Of a stretch of 35,157 nt of DNA, positions 9,317-16,477 are shown one piece after another. The DNA is from a bacterium (GTDB lineage Bacteria; Bacillota; Clostridia; Lachnospirales; Lachnospiraceae). The stretch is from assembly GCA_023667365.1 (NCBI GenBank), contig JAMPAG010000002.1, positions 124,653-159,809 of the forward strand. Reading direction: 5' to 3'. A program made the position numbers and the translations under genes. How positions within the stretch are numbered: the first letter of the stretch is position 1; each line of letters opens with the position of its first letter. Under the pieces are notes generated by a model. That model made no database searches and was not told the origin of the DNA. It saw only the letters and a list, made by a program, of their open reading frames with translations.

Positions 9317-9327
9317 AACCCTCTTTT
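9297..9327 (+). terminator. Terminator overlapping the fliS stop codon
   Basis: AAAGAGGGTTC (9297-9307) pairs perfectly with GAACCCTCTTT (9316-9326), with an 8-base loop and a short T-run. The fliS stop TAG (9314-9316) lies in the loop and the first base of the right arm, so the left arm is coding sequence. It ends the DUF6240-hag-fliS operon. Confidence 0.85.
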
Positions 9328-9377
9328 AACTTCTATAAGATGTGCGGGGTTCGGTGTAGAAATAGTAGCCGGAAAGC

Positions 9378-9405
9378 TTGATTTTAGAAAAAAATATGAT
9401 AGAAT
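9378..9405 (+). promoter_or_regulatory. Candidate sigma-A promoter for the Clp-fold proteinase unit
   Basis: TTGATT (9378-9383), a 16-base spacer and TAGAAT (9400-9405) lie in the AT-rich gap after the fliS terminator, about 30 bases before the start at 9437. Confidence 0.55.
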
Positions 9406-9436
9406 GCATATATAAATACACAAATGAGGAAACATA

Positions 9437-10354
9437 ATGCCAAATTGGGAACAAGTGAAAAAAGAAATAAATAGTGTGCAGAATCCGCATGATACAATCA
9501 GGCGGAAATACCTAAAGGTAATGAATGAATATACCGGCAGGAATGTTATCGCATATTATTCTGCATTTATTCAGAAACCGGGCATATCAGGGACGGGAAT
9601 TGATGATAGTGATAAAAATGCGTTTATGCAGGCGGCGCATGGTCTTAACCGCGAGTTAGGGTTGGATTTGATTTTACATACACCGGGAGGAAATGTTGCT
9701 GCGACGGAATCTTTGGTGTATTATTTGAAAAGCTTGTTTGGAAATAATATTCGGGTTTTTGTTCCTCAAATGGCAATGTCTGCGGGAACAATGATTGCAT
9801 TGGCGGCGAGAGAAATCGTTATGGGAAAACAGTCCAATTTAGGTCCCATTGATCCGCAGTATGGCGGAATGTCTTGCGCAGCTGTGTTAGAAGAATTTGA
9901 TACGGCGTTGGAAGATATAAAGAAGAATCCGCAGAGTGCGCATTTGTGGTCTAATATTATTGGGAAATATCATCCTACTTTTTTGGGGGACTGTAGAAAG
10001 GCGATTGAGTGGTCTGAAGAAATTGTTATGGGATGGTTAAAGGATAACATGTTTGCTGATTCAGAGAGTGCAGATGTTGATGCTTCCAGAGTGGTCGCAT
10101 TTTTATCCAGCCATAACAATACTTATTCACATTCGAGACATATTCATAGTGATGCATTAGAAAAGATGGGTGTGAATATAGTAAAGCTGGAAGGGTTAAA
10201 TGATAAAGCGATAGGAGGATGTAAAGATTTACAGGATTGTGTTTTAACGATTCATCATTCGTATATGGATGCCTTTGCCAGTTCCAGGGCAATTAAAATT
10301 GTGGAGAATCATATTGGGGCTGCTATGGTGACGAACTATGTGAATCGGGAATAG
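9437..10354 (+). CDS. SDH-family Clp-fold serine proteinase
   Basis: The protein resembles the 'serine dehydrogenase proteinase' (SDH) family, cytosolic peptidases with the ClpP/crotonase fold. Key features among 305 residues are LHTPGGNV (about 80-87, oxyanion loop), AMSAGTMIALAA with the likely nucleophile Ser near 115, and the conserved LGPIDPQYGG segment (about 135-144). There is no signal peptide or clear membrane segment, unlike SppA. The family's physiological substrate is not well defined. GAGG precedes the ATG by 7 bases, and a promoter lies at 9378-9405. Base composition is clearly more AT-rich than the flagellar and Tad genes on either side, which suggests transfer. A 61-codon gene follows after 9 bases and is probably co-transcribed. 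Family confidence is good; the physiological role is unknown. Confidence 0.88.
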   Translation: MPNWEQVKKEINSVQNPHDTIRRKYLKVMNEYTGRNVIAYYSAFIQKPGISGTGIDDSDKNAFMQAAHGLNRELGLDLILHTPGGNVAATESLVYYLKSLFGNNIRVFVPQMAMSAGTMIALAAREIVMGKQSNLGPIDPQYGGMSCAAVLEEFDTALEDIKKNPQSAHLWSNIIGKYHPTFLGDCRKAIEWSEEIVMGWLKDNMFADSESADVDASRVVAFLSSHNNTYSHSRHIHSDALEKMGVNIVKLEGLNDKAIGGCKDLQDCVLTIHHSYMDAFASSRAIKIVENHIGAAMVTNYVNRE

Positions 10355-10363
10355 GAGAAATTT

Positions 10364-10549
10364 ATGGAAAATAACTTTATTGAGAAGTATGAACGAATAA
10401 CGGGGCGGACAGAGTTTGGTTTATACAGGTCGCCTGAGGAAGAGGCAAGTAAAATTAAAAAGTGTACGATTCTAAAAGAGGTTGATATTACGTATAGTAA
10501 TGAGATTCTTGGTTATACACAAGGATACGAAAATGGCGTGTACAACTAA
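10364..10549 (+). CDS. Small hypothetical protein downstream of the SDH-like proteinase
   Basis: I do not recognise this 61-residue, charged, soluble protein; it has no signal peptide or membrane segment. AGGAG sits about 7 bases before the ATG, and the gene starts 9 bases after the proteinase stop, so the two form a likely two-gene unit. It shares the AT-rich composition of its neighbour. It could be a partner or substrate of the proteinase, but nothing in the sequence proves this. The last 50 bases overlap another small open frame (10500-10622). Confidence 0.6.
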   Translation: MENNFIEKYERITGRTEFGLYRSPEEEASKIKKCTILKEVDITYSNEILGYTQGYENGVYN

Positions 10550-10622
10550 ATTATGGATGAAAAGAAATATTTGGGAAAAAGAGAATCGTTATTATGATGT
10601 AAAAATTATTCATAAAAGATAA
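10500..10622 (+). CDS. Possible 40-residue basic small ORF overlapping the previous gene
   Basis: ATG at 10500 opens a 40-codon frame ending TAA at 10620-10622, rich in Lys and Arg (for example KLWMKRNIWEKENRYYD). It overlaps the 61-residue gene by 50 bases in another frame and ends just inside the terminator stem. I see no good ribosome binding site. It may be a chance frame, or the displaced tail of the preceding gene after a frameshift. Confidence 0.2.
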   Translation: MRFLVIHKDTKMACTTKLWMKRNIWEKENRYYDVKIIHKR

Positions 10623-10664
10623 AGTGGCGTGATTTCTCGATTTTACGGGGAATGCGCCACTTTT
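10619..10664. terminator. Bidirectional terminator between convergent genes
   Basis: AAAGTGGCG (10621-10629) pairs with CGCCACTTT (10655-10663) around a 25-base loop. T-rich sequence follows on both strands (TTTT after the plus stem, TTTATCTTTT after the minus stem). It would end both the SDH unit and the convergent DUF2508 gene. Confidence 0.6.
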
Positions 10665-10729
10665 GAGTTTTGGGAAGAGCGTGGTAAGTTTGCAAGAGTG
10701 GTAATGGGAGTCTGTGGGGCATTTGTACC

Positions 10730-11026
10730 CTATGTGAAAATCCCGTCCTGCATCACCGGAATCACGGGGATGGTAATTGATTCGGGAGCCGGAAGCGCTT
10801 CTCCCGCAGGGAATAAATGGAGCTCCTGCGCCTGATGATATAGAAAACGATAACGTTTCAGCAGAGAATTCACTTCGTAGATGTAGCAGTCGATCAGATC
10901 GGGATCGGTCGCGTTGTCAAAGCCGGCATAGGCGCTTTCTAATGCGAACCGTGTCTTTGCGATCGCGTCTAAGATCGTATTTTTCCCGGTATCCTCGTAG
11001 TAGGACTGGCTATATTGGATTTTCAT
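10730..11026 (-). CDS. DUF2508 (YaaL-like) family protein
   Basis: This 98-residue soluble protein carries the segment DPDLIDCYIYEVNSLLKRYR followed by FLYHQAQEL, matching my memory of the DUF2508/YaaL family (a potential to yield tyrosine-rich helix pairs). No function is established for the family. In Bacillus, yaaL sits between recR and bofA. Here a bofA-like gene also lies next door, but divergently, 117 bases away, which supports the assignment. AAAGGTG precedes the start by about 8 bases, and a TATAAT-like -10 lies on the minus strand (plus coordinates 11054-11059) without a convincing -35. The C-terminal 25 residues are Pro-rich. The gene ends against the bidirectional terminator at 10619-10664. 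Confidence 0.72.
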   Translation of the reverse strand: MKIQYSQSYYEDTGKNTILDAIAKTRFALESAYAGFDNATDPDLIDCYIYEVNSLLKRYRFLYHQAQELHLFPAGEALPAPESITIPVIPVMQDGIFT

Positions 11027-11143
11027 ATATCATCACACCTTTCTGTCTGTTTCATTATAAGCAGGTTTTTTCCTGTTTATTCATGAATTACCAAAATAAA
11101 GCATATTCTTAGATGGAAGCGGAAACAGGCGGAGGGGGAGCAG

Positions 11144-11425
11144 ATGACGGAGATCACAAACGGACAGGGGATGCTGATGATTATATTGGTGTGCGCGGTA
11201 TTGCTGGTAATCGTGCTGCGCGGAAAGCGGACGGACATTCTGATCGGATTTATCCTGCGTGCGCTGTGCGGTCTGGTGTGTATTTATGCAGTCAATGCGA
11301 TTATGCTGCATTTCCGGTATCAGGGGACGATCGGGATCAATCTCTATACGCTTTTGACATCCGGAATCCTTGGATTTCCGGGGCTGATCGCGCTTTATGC
11401 GATAAAAATCGTCAGTTCTTTGTGA
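11144..11425 (+). CDS. BofA-like pro-sigma-K processing inhibitor family protein
   Basis: In Bacillus, BofA is an integral membrane protein that holds the SpoIVFB protease inactive until engulfment is complete, delaying sigma-K activation. The 93-residue protein has two hydrophobic segments (about 9-26 and 33-52) and the family's C-terminal signature in the form NLYTLLTSGILGFPGLIAL. The ribosome binding site GGAGGGGGAG lies just before the ATG at 11144. The neighbouring DUF2508 gene matches the usual bofA neighbourhood. Many non-SpoIVFB Clostridia also carry BofA-like genes, so the sporulation role is inferred. The Tad promoter begins about 36 bases after the stop. Confidence 0.85.
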   Translation: MTEITNGQGMLMIILVCAVLLVIVLRGKRTDILIGFILRALCGLVCIYAVNAIMLHFRYQGTIGINLYTLLTSGILGFPGLIALYAIKIVSSL

Positions 11426-11461
11426 AAAATTCCCAAACTTCAAAAATCATTGTTTTTGATA

Positions 11462-11490
11462 TGGACAAATGAAAAAAAGCATATTATAAT
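11462..11490 (+). promoter_or_regulatory. Strong sigma-A promoter of the Tad pilus operon
   Basis: TGGACA (11462-11467), a 17-base spacer and a perfect TATAAT (11485-11490) form one of the best housekeeping promoters in the window. The start point would be near 11497, leaving a leader of about 110 bases before tadZ. Confidence 0.8.
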
Positions 11491-11500
11491 CAGTCTTACC

Positions 11501-11567
11501 AATCGGGTATACCCCGATTTCCAAACGGTCTGCGTCTGCGGACCGGTCATTCTTTCCCGTATCGGGA
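11501..11567 (+). promoter_or_regulatory. Structured 5' leader of the Tad operon: three hairpins with a possible switch
   Basis: Three hairpins lie in the leader. First, AATCGGG (11501-11507) pairs with CCCGATT (11513-11519). Second, CGGTCTGC (11526-11533) pairs with GCGGACCG (11538-11545) around a tetraloop. Third, TCCCG (11555-11559) pairs with CGGGA (11563-11567). CCCGAT of the first hairpin can instead pair with ATCGGG at 11561-11566, so the first and third hairpins could be mutually exclusive with a long-range form. It matches no riboswitch class I recognise. Confidence 0.45.
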
Positions 11568-11607
11568 GATATTCACAAATGGGAGAATTTGAAGAAAAGG
11601 AGGCAGA

Positions 11608-12624
11608 ATGGCACAGGACGTATTGGCGCTGTGCGACGGGAACATTCACTATAGCAGCAGGCTTGCCGCATATTTGGAACAGCAGAAAGCATTTCCGTTC
11701 CGCATCCTGCTTTTTTCGGACGCGGAGCAGATGATGAAATGTGTGGCAGATTTATGTCCGCAGTATTTTCTTTTGTCGGAAGAAGTCTATGCAGAGCTGC
11801 TGGAGAGCGGAATGCCGGTTTATAAGCGGCTGTTTCTGCTGCGAAAGCAAAAAGAGAACAATGAATGCGATGCGCCGCACATCACCACAATTTACAGGTA
11901 TCAGCAGGCGGGGAATATCATGCGTGCGATCCTCGCCCAGCTGGAGGAGACCGGCAAAAACGGCAGGAACAAAAGCGCAGAGGGCACAAAGATCGTCGGG
12001 GTGTATACGCCTGTCAGACGAAGTATGCAGACAAGCTTTTCCATCCTGTTAGGGCAGCTCCTTGCGGCACATGCGCGGACGCTCTACATCAATATGGAAG
12101 GGTATTCGGGATTCCGCACGCTGCTCGGCGGAGACTTAAAGCCGGATATTACGGATCTGATGTTTTTGGCAAAAAAAGAAGGGGAACCGTTCATGAGGAT
12201 ATTGGAGGGAATGATCCATACGATCGGCAGGCTTGAATACATTCCGCCGGCAGCGGCGTTCGTGGACCTTGCCGCCGTTGCGAAAGAGCAATGGATCATG
12301 CTTTTGCAGGAGATCAGGAGGGATGAGAGATTTTCCTATTTGGTTTTGGATGTGACCGAGCAGGTGCAGGGGATGTTTTCTGTTTTGGAGGAATGCGATC
12401 TGATCTATACCATGGAAGGCGCGGATGCGGTCGCACAGGCAAAGCTCTATGAGTACGAGCAGCTTCTTTCTTTTATGGAATATGACGGGATCCGGAAGAA
12501 AACAAAAAAGAAAAAACTGCCGAGCGTGCATTTTGCGGAAATGAACTTTGAGCGGCTTTTATATAGTGAGCTTGCGGGATATGTCCGCGACGTGGCACGG
12601 GAGGATTTCGGGATCGAAGGATAA
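11608..12624 (+). CDS. tadZ: TadZ/CpaE-like pilus protein with degenerate P-loop
   Basis: TadZ/CpaE proteins are MinD-type ATPase relatives that place the Tad machine in the cell. The first 110 of 338 residues form a response-receiver-like alpha/beta domain. The ParA/MinD-like domain follows from about 127: VGVYTPVRRSMQTS (about 130-143) stands where the deviant Walker A motif should be, with Gln in place of the nucleotide-binding Lys. The next strand-helix (TLYINMEGYSGF) and LVLDV near 255 fit the fold. Loss of the P-loop Lys suggests weak or absent ATP hydrolysis, which is also known in some TadZ proteins. AAGGAGG precedes the ATG by 5-6 bases. It is the first gene of the Tad operon, followed by tadA after a repeat-bearing gap of 187 bases. 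Confidence 0.85.
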   Translation: MAQDVLALCDGNIHYSSRLAAYLEQQKAFPFRILLFSDAEQMMKCVADLCPQYFLLSEEVYAELLESGMPVYKRLFLLRKQKENNECDAPHITTIYRYQQAGNIMRAILAQLEETGKNGRNKSAEGTKIVGVYTPVRRSMQTSFSILLGQLLAAHARTLYINMEGYSGFRTLLGGDLKPDITDLMFLAKKEGEPFMRILEGMIHTIGRLEYIPPAAAFVDLAAVAKEQWIMLLQEIRRDERFSYLVLDVTEQVQGMFSVLEECDLIYTMEGADAVAQAKLYEYEQLLSFMEYDGIRKKTKKKKLPSVHFAEMNFERLLYSELAGYVRDVAREDFGIEG

Positions 12625-12696
12625 GGGAAAGACCGTTGTCCGCAGACGGATGCGCTGCGGGCAGGAGGCGGGCAGCAGAGGGAGAAACAGCAGGGG

Positions 12697-12746
12697 AGAA
12701 GCAGCAAGGAAGAAGCAGCAAGGAAGAAGCAGCAAGGAAGAAGCAG
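12697..12746 (+). repeat. 14-bp tandem repeat between tadZ and tadA
   Basis: The unit AGAAGCAGCAAGGA is repeated exactly at 12697, 12711 and 12725, with a partial fourth copy at 12739-12746. Fourteen is not a multiple of three, so the units read differently in any one frame. This argues that the stretch is not coding and that tadA starts after it. Confidence 0.9.
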
Positions 12747-12811
12747 ACGGATATGCTGCGGGTATGGGTGAGACAGGGATGGAAAAGCGGCAGGCGGGAG
12801 GAGAAGTGAGC

Positions 12812-14041
12812 ATGAGCCGGGGAGAGAGTATGCGGGAGCTGCAGGCGCAGATCAGGGTGCGTGTGCTGTCGGAAATGGACATGACGCAGGAGCTGACGGA
12901 CGAGGAAGTGTGCGGATTGATCGAGCAATGTATTTTGGAGGTGTCGCGGGAACGCTTCATCAGTCTGGAGGACAAGCGGAGGCTTGCGCGGGAAGTGTTT
13001 TTGTCCATCCGGAAGCTTGATTTTTTACAAGAGCTGATCGACGACGAGACAGTCACGGAGATCATGGTGAACGGACCGGACGCGATTTTTGTGGAGAAAG
13101 GCGGAAAGTTGTCCCGATTAGACGAGCGTTTTGAGTCGGTCGAGAAGCTGGAAAATGTGATCCAGCAGATCGTGGCGTCCTGCAACCGTGTCGTCAACGA
13201 AGCGTCGCCCATTGTGGATGCCAGACTGGAAAACGGTGCGCGTGTCCATGTTGTGCTTGCGCCGGTCGCCTTAAACGGACCGATTCTGACGATCCGGCGA
13301 TTTCCCGAACATCCGATGCGCATGGCGGAGCTGCTGCGGCGCGGCTCCCTGAACCCGGAGGCGGCGGAGCTGCTCGCAAAGCTTGTAAAGGCGGGATATA
13401 ACATCTTTATCAGCGGCGGGACAGGCTCCGGAAAGACAACGTTTCTCAACGCGCTTTCCGAATATATCCCATCCGGCGAGCGCGTGATCACGATCGAGGA
13501 CAGCGCGGAGTTACAGCTTGTCGCCATACCAAACCTTGTGCGGATGGAGACGAGGAACGCAAACGTGGAAGGCTGTCGCGAGATTACGATCCGCGACCTG
13601 ATCCGGGCGTCCCTGCGCATGAGACCGGACAGACTGATTGTCGGCGAAGTGCGCGGGAGCGAGGCGGTCGATATGCTGCAATGCCTGAATACGGGACATG
13701 ACGGTTCGCTCTCGACCGGGCACGCAAACAGCGCGTCGGACATGCTTTACCGTTTAGAGACAATGGTGCTGATGGGAATGGAGCTGCCGCTTGCGGCGAT
13801 CCGCGGGCAGATCGCTTCGGGACTGGATGTGATCGTGCATTTGGGAAGGCTGCGCGACCGGTCCCGCAGAGTGTTGGAGATCACGGAGGTATTGGGTTAT
13901 GAGGACGGCGCGATCCGTATGCAGCCGCTCTATCAATTTGAGGAGGAGGGAGAAGATGATGAAAAAAGAATCATCGGTACGCTCAGAAAGCGGGCGGAGC
14001 TCTGTCATACAGAAAAACTCCGTGCTGCCGGACTATCGTGA
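12812..14041 (+). CDS. tadA: Tad/Flp pilus assembly ATPase TadA (CpaF family)
   Basis: TadA is the cytosolic secretion ATPase that powers pilin assembly. I chose ATG 12812 (409 residues) because GGGAGGAGA lies 8 bases upstream. The frame is open further back to 12548, but that would include a non-triplet tandem repeat and overlap tadZ by 77 bases. Visible parts are the N-terminal helical domain with LLDDE-like ELIDDETVTEIMVNGPD, a perfect Walker A GGTGSGKTT (about 201-209), the Asp-box IEDSAEL, the Walker-B-type RLIVGEVRGSEA (about 274-285) and the His box TGHDGSLSTGHAN (about 294-306). All are complete, so the enzyme should be active. Its 3' end overlaps tadB by 86 bases, pointing to coupled translation. 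Confidence 0.95.
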   Translation: MSRGESMRELQAQIRVRVLSEMDMTQELTDEEVCGLIEQCILEVSRERFISLEDKRRLAREVFLSIRKLDFLQELIDDETVTEIMVNGPDAIFVEKGGKLSRLDERFESVEKLENVIQQIVASCNRVVNEASPIVDARLENGARVHVVLAPVALNGPILTIRRFPEHPMRMAELLRRGSLNPEAAELLAKLVKAGYNIFISGGTGSGKTTFLNALSEYIPSGERVITIEDSAELQLVAIPNLVRMETRNANVEGCREITIRDLIRASLRMRPDRLIVGEVRGSEAVDMLQCLNTGHDGSLSTGHANSASDMLYRLETMVLMGMELPLAAIRGQIASGLDVIVHLGRLRDRSRRVLEITEVLGYEDGAIRMQPLYQFEEEGEDDEKRIIGTLRKRAELCHTEKLRAAGLS

Positions 14042-14765
14042 ATATCATTTTAACGTGCGGGAGCGGATGGGGTGCATCCTGCTCGCAGGAGGAGCAGCCG
14101 CGCTGCTTGCCTATTTGTTTTACCGGTCACTCTATGCCGTGCCGCTTCTTGCGTTGTTGACCATTCCCGTATATCGGATGGAGCAGGATCGGAAGATGCG
14201 TGTGCAAAGGCAGAACTTAGAGCAGCAGTTCAAGGACGCAATGCAGGCGATGACGTCGGCATTGCAGGCAGGATATTCCGTAGAAAATGCCATCCGGGAG
14301 ACCTGCGGGGACATGGCGCATATGTATGGAAAAGACGGGCTGATCACACAGGAGTTTTCCTATATGGTACAGGGTGTACGCAACAATCATACGCCCGAAG
14401 AGTTGATGGAGGATCTTGCGCTTCGCAGCGGTTCGGAGGATTTGATGGAATTCGGCGGGCTATTTGGAATTGCCAAGCGGACGGGCGGAAATCTGACAGA
14501 AATCTTAAAATCCTGCGGGAGTACGATCTGTGACAAGCTGGATACGAAAAAAGAGATTGCGACCGTTATGGCCGCGAAACGTTTAGAGGGACGGATCATG
14601 GATATGATCCCATGTGCGATCATTCTTTATATTGATCTTTCTTCTCCGGGATTTTTCCGGTGTCTGTACCACAATATTCTCGGCGTCATCATTATGACGG
14701 TCTGTCTGGCGGCTTATCTGGGCGCGGTTCTGTTATCCGAAAAAATCATGTCTGTGGAGGTCTGA
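13956..14765 (+). CDS. tadB: Tad pilus platform protein TadB (T2SSF family)
   Basis: TadB is one of two inner platform proteins on which TadA acts. The 269 residues show two N-terminal membrane segments (about 39-57 and 59-73), a cytosolic type II secretion F domain (about 88-215, with AMTSALQAGYSVENAIRE and LFGIAKRTGGNL), and two C-terminal membrane segments. ATG 13956 or the adjacent ATG 13959 is chosen because GGAGGAGGGAG sits directly upstream; the frame extends further upstream inside tadA but without a ribosome binding site. The stop at 14763-14765 is in the same reading frame as the next gene, only three codons before its GTG start. Confidence 0.9.
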   Translation: MMKKESSVRSESGRSSVIQKNSVLPDYREYHFNVRERMGCILLAGGAAALLAYLFYRSLYAVPLLALLTIPVYRMEQDRKMRVQRQNLEQQFKDAMQAMTSALQAGYSVENAIRETCGDMAHMYGKDGLITQEFSYMVQGVRNNHTPEELMEDLALRSGSEDLMEFGGLFGIAKRTGGNLTEILKSCGSTICDKLDTKKEIATVMAAKRLEGRIMDMIPCAIILYIDLSSPGFFRCLYHNILGVIIMTVCLAAYLGAVLLSEKIMSVEV

Positions 14766-14774
14766 TATTCAAAA

Positions 14775-16253
14775 GTGGCAATACGGATTTATTTTTTAGT
14801 GTTTGGTTTTTATATGATTCTTTTTCTGCTCTCCCGCAGGGAATCCGTGGAATGTGAAAAAGCAACCGGCATGAAACCGCTGACATGTTTTGCAAGAGCG
14901 GCGGCCATGCTGCTGAAGGGACTGCGGAGAAAAGGGAAAAAGCGGTTCGAAAAAACGGACGTGCGGATGGAGCAGGAATTGAATAGATGGTATCCCGGCG
15001 GTGCGGAGGATCCGTGTTTCTGTTATCAGAGGGACAAACTGGCGTATGCGCTCATGATCGTTGCGGCGGGCACGCTGTTATCATTTTGCATGTGTGTGAG
15101 CAGCCGGCAAAATCAGCAGAGTATAACCCGGATCGCGCGCGGCGGCTATGGCTCGGAGCAGACAGTGGAGCTGACCGCACGGCTGGGAGACGGTCAGGAG
15201 CAGGAGGAAACCGTGCTCGTCAGGGTAGCAGGAAAAGAATATACAAAGGAGGAGGTAAATGCATATATGGAGCAGGTGCGGACGGCGCTTCCCGAAGCGA
15301 TCCTTGGAGAAAACGCGGATGTGGACCATGTGACGAAGCCCCTGAGGCTGATCGGACAAATAAGTGACAATCCTGTCATGATTTCGTGGAGCAGCAGTGA
15401 TTACGGTCTGATGGACAGCAAAGGAAATATCCAGGCATTGGAGATCGCGGAAGAGGGAGAACTGTGTATGCTGACAGCGACACTGTCCTGCCAGGGCTTT
15501 GAGCAGGAGGAGCGCTTCTATGTCCGGATCTGCCGCGGGGAAAAGACGGAGGAGGAAACGCTTCGGGAAGCGCTGCGGGAGGCGTTGCAAGAGCAGGAAG
15601 CGGAAGGGCGGACGGAGAGTGAATTTGTACTGCCGCAGGAAATTGCCGGGAACGGTATTGTCTGGGTGAAAAAACAAAATGACGATAGTGTCATGATTCT
15701 GCTGCTCACATTGGCGCTTGCGGTCGGCGTGTCGGTTTCACTGGACAGAGATTTAAGGAAGCAGTTACAGAAACGCAGGCAGCAGCTTTTAGCGGAATAT
15801 CCTGAGTTCGTCAGCCGTTTGGTGCTTTTGCTGAGTGCGGGGATGACGATGCGCGGTGCAATGTATCAGATCGCAAAAGATTATGAAGGGCGAAGATCGA
15901 CGGGCAGCCACGGGGGAAAGCGTGTGCAGATTTATGAGGAGATTGTCTATACATGTCACGAATTGGACAGCGGGATTCCTGAGGTGAAGGCATATTATCA
16001 GCTTGGGCGCAGATGCGGGGAACCGCATTATATCAGGCTGTGTATGCTTCTTTCCCAAAATCTGAAAAAGGGGACGGCAGGGCTGCTTTCCCTGCTCAGG
16101 GCGGAATCGGCGGAGGCGTTTGAGGAACGAAAACGAAACGCGAGACGGCTCGGCGAGGAGGCGGGAACAAAGCTGTTATTGCCGATGATGATCATGCTGG
16201 TCATCGTCATGCTGATCATCATGATTCCAGCATTCATGTCATTTTCTGTGTAA
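14775..16253 (+). CDS. Expanded TadC-like platform protein with extracytoplasmic Ig-like insertion
   Basis: The C-terminal 180 of 492 residues form a T2SSF domain (LLAEYPEFVSRLVLLLSAGM, then helices ending in the membrane segment LLLPMMIMLVIVMLIIMIPA), the second platform protein TadC. Unlike the usual TadC of about 300 residues, a segment of about 200 residues is inserted between membrane helices at about 90-107 and 308-326, and should face outward. It has a helix (YTKEEVNAYMEQV) followed by a strand pattern with ISWSSSDYGLMDSKGNIQAL and LTATLSC, resembling bacterial atypical Ig-like (Big-type) domains. The start is GTG 14775; GGAGG lies 14 bases upstream, a long spacing. The gene follows tadB by three codons in the same frame. 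The TadC role is well supported; the insertion's role (pilus or cell-wall contact) is inference. Confidence 0.82.
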   Translation: MAIRIYFLVFGFYMILFLLSRRESVECEKATGMKPLTCFARAAAMLLKGLRRKGKKRFEKTDVRMEQELNRWYPGGAEDPCFCYQRDKLAYALMIVAAGTLLSFCMCVSSRQNQQSITRIARGGYGSEQTVELTARLGDGQEQEETVLVRVAGKEYTKEEVNAYMEQVRTALPEAILGENADVDHVTKPLRLIGQISDNPVMISWSSSDYGLMDSKGNIQALEIAEEGELCMLTATLSCQGFEQEERFYVRICRGEKTEEETLREALREALQEQEAEGRTESEFVLPQEIAGNGIVWVKKQNDDSVMILLLTLALAVGVSVSLDRDLRKQLQKRRQQLLAEYPEFVSRLVLLLSAGMTMRGAMYQIAKDYEGRRSTGSHGGKRVQIYEEIVYTCHELDSGIPEVKAYYQLGRRCGEPHYIRLCMLLSQNLKKGTAGLLSLLRAESAEAFEERKRNARRLGEEAGTKLLLPMMIMLVIVMLIIMIPAFMSFSV

Positions 16254-16477
16254 GGAAGGGACAGGAAATCCGACAGCGGGAACACGAAGTGGAGAGTGAG
16301 AAAAAGAGCGATCGGCAGGAAAAATGGCAAGTGAGAGAACTGGTCGTTCAAGAGTGCAGACGAAGGAAAAGCATAGAGAAAGGAAGGCAGCGAAAAGAGG
16401 ATATGAAAGAAGCAGAAAAAACAAATACAGGGAATCGGACGGAAAGAACAGATGGGGCAGGAGAAAGGAGAACGGAT

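Noticed and set aside
9395..9400. TATGAT as -10 for the SDH gene
   Set aside because: The distance to TTGATT is only 11 bases; TAGAAT at 9400-9405 gives a normal 16-base spacer.
12559..13743. Long open frame on the minus strand opposite tadA (394 codons), and similar long minus frames at 511-1335 and 16348-16950
   Set aside because: They lie opposite clear genes, have Ser/Arg/Pro-rich content typical of antisense frames in GC-rich DNA, and lack ribosome binding sites or recognisable domains.
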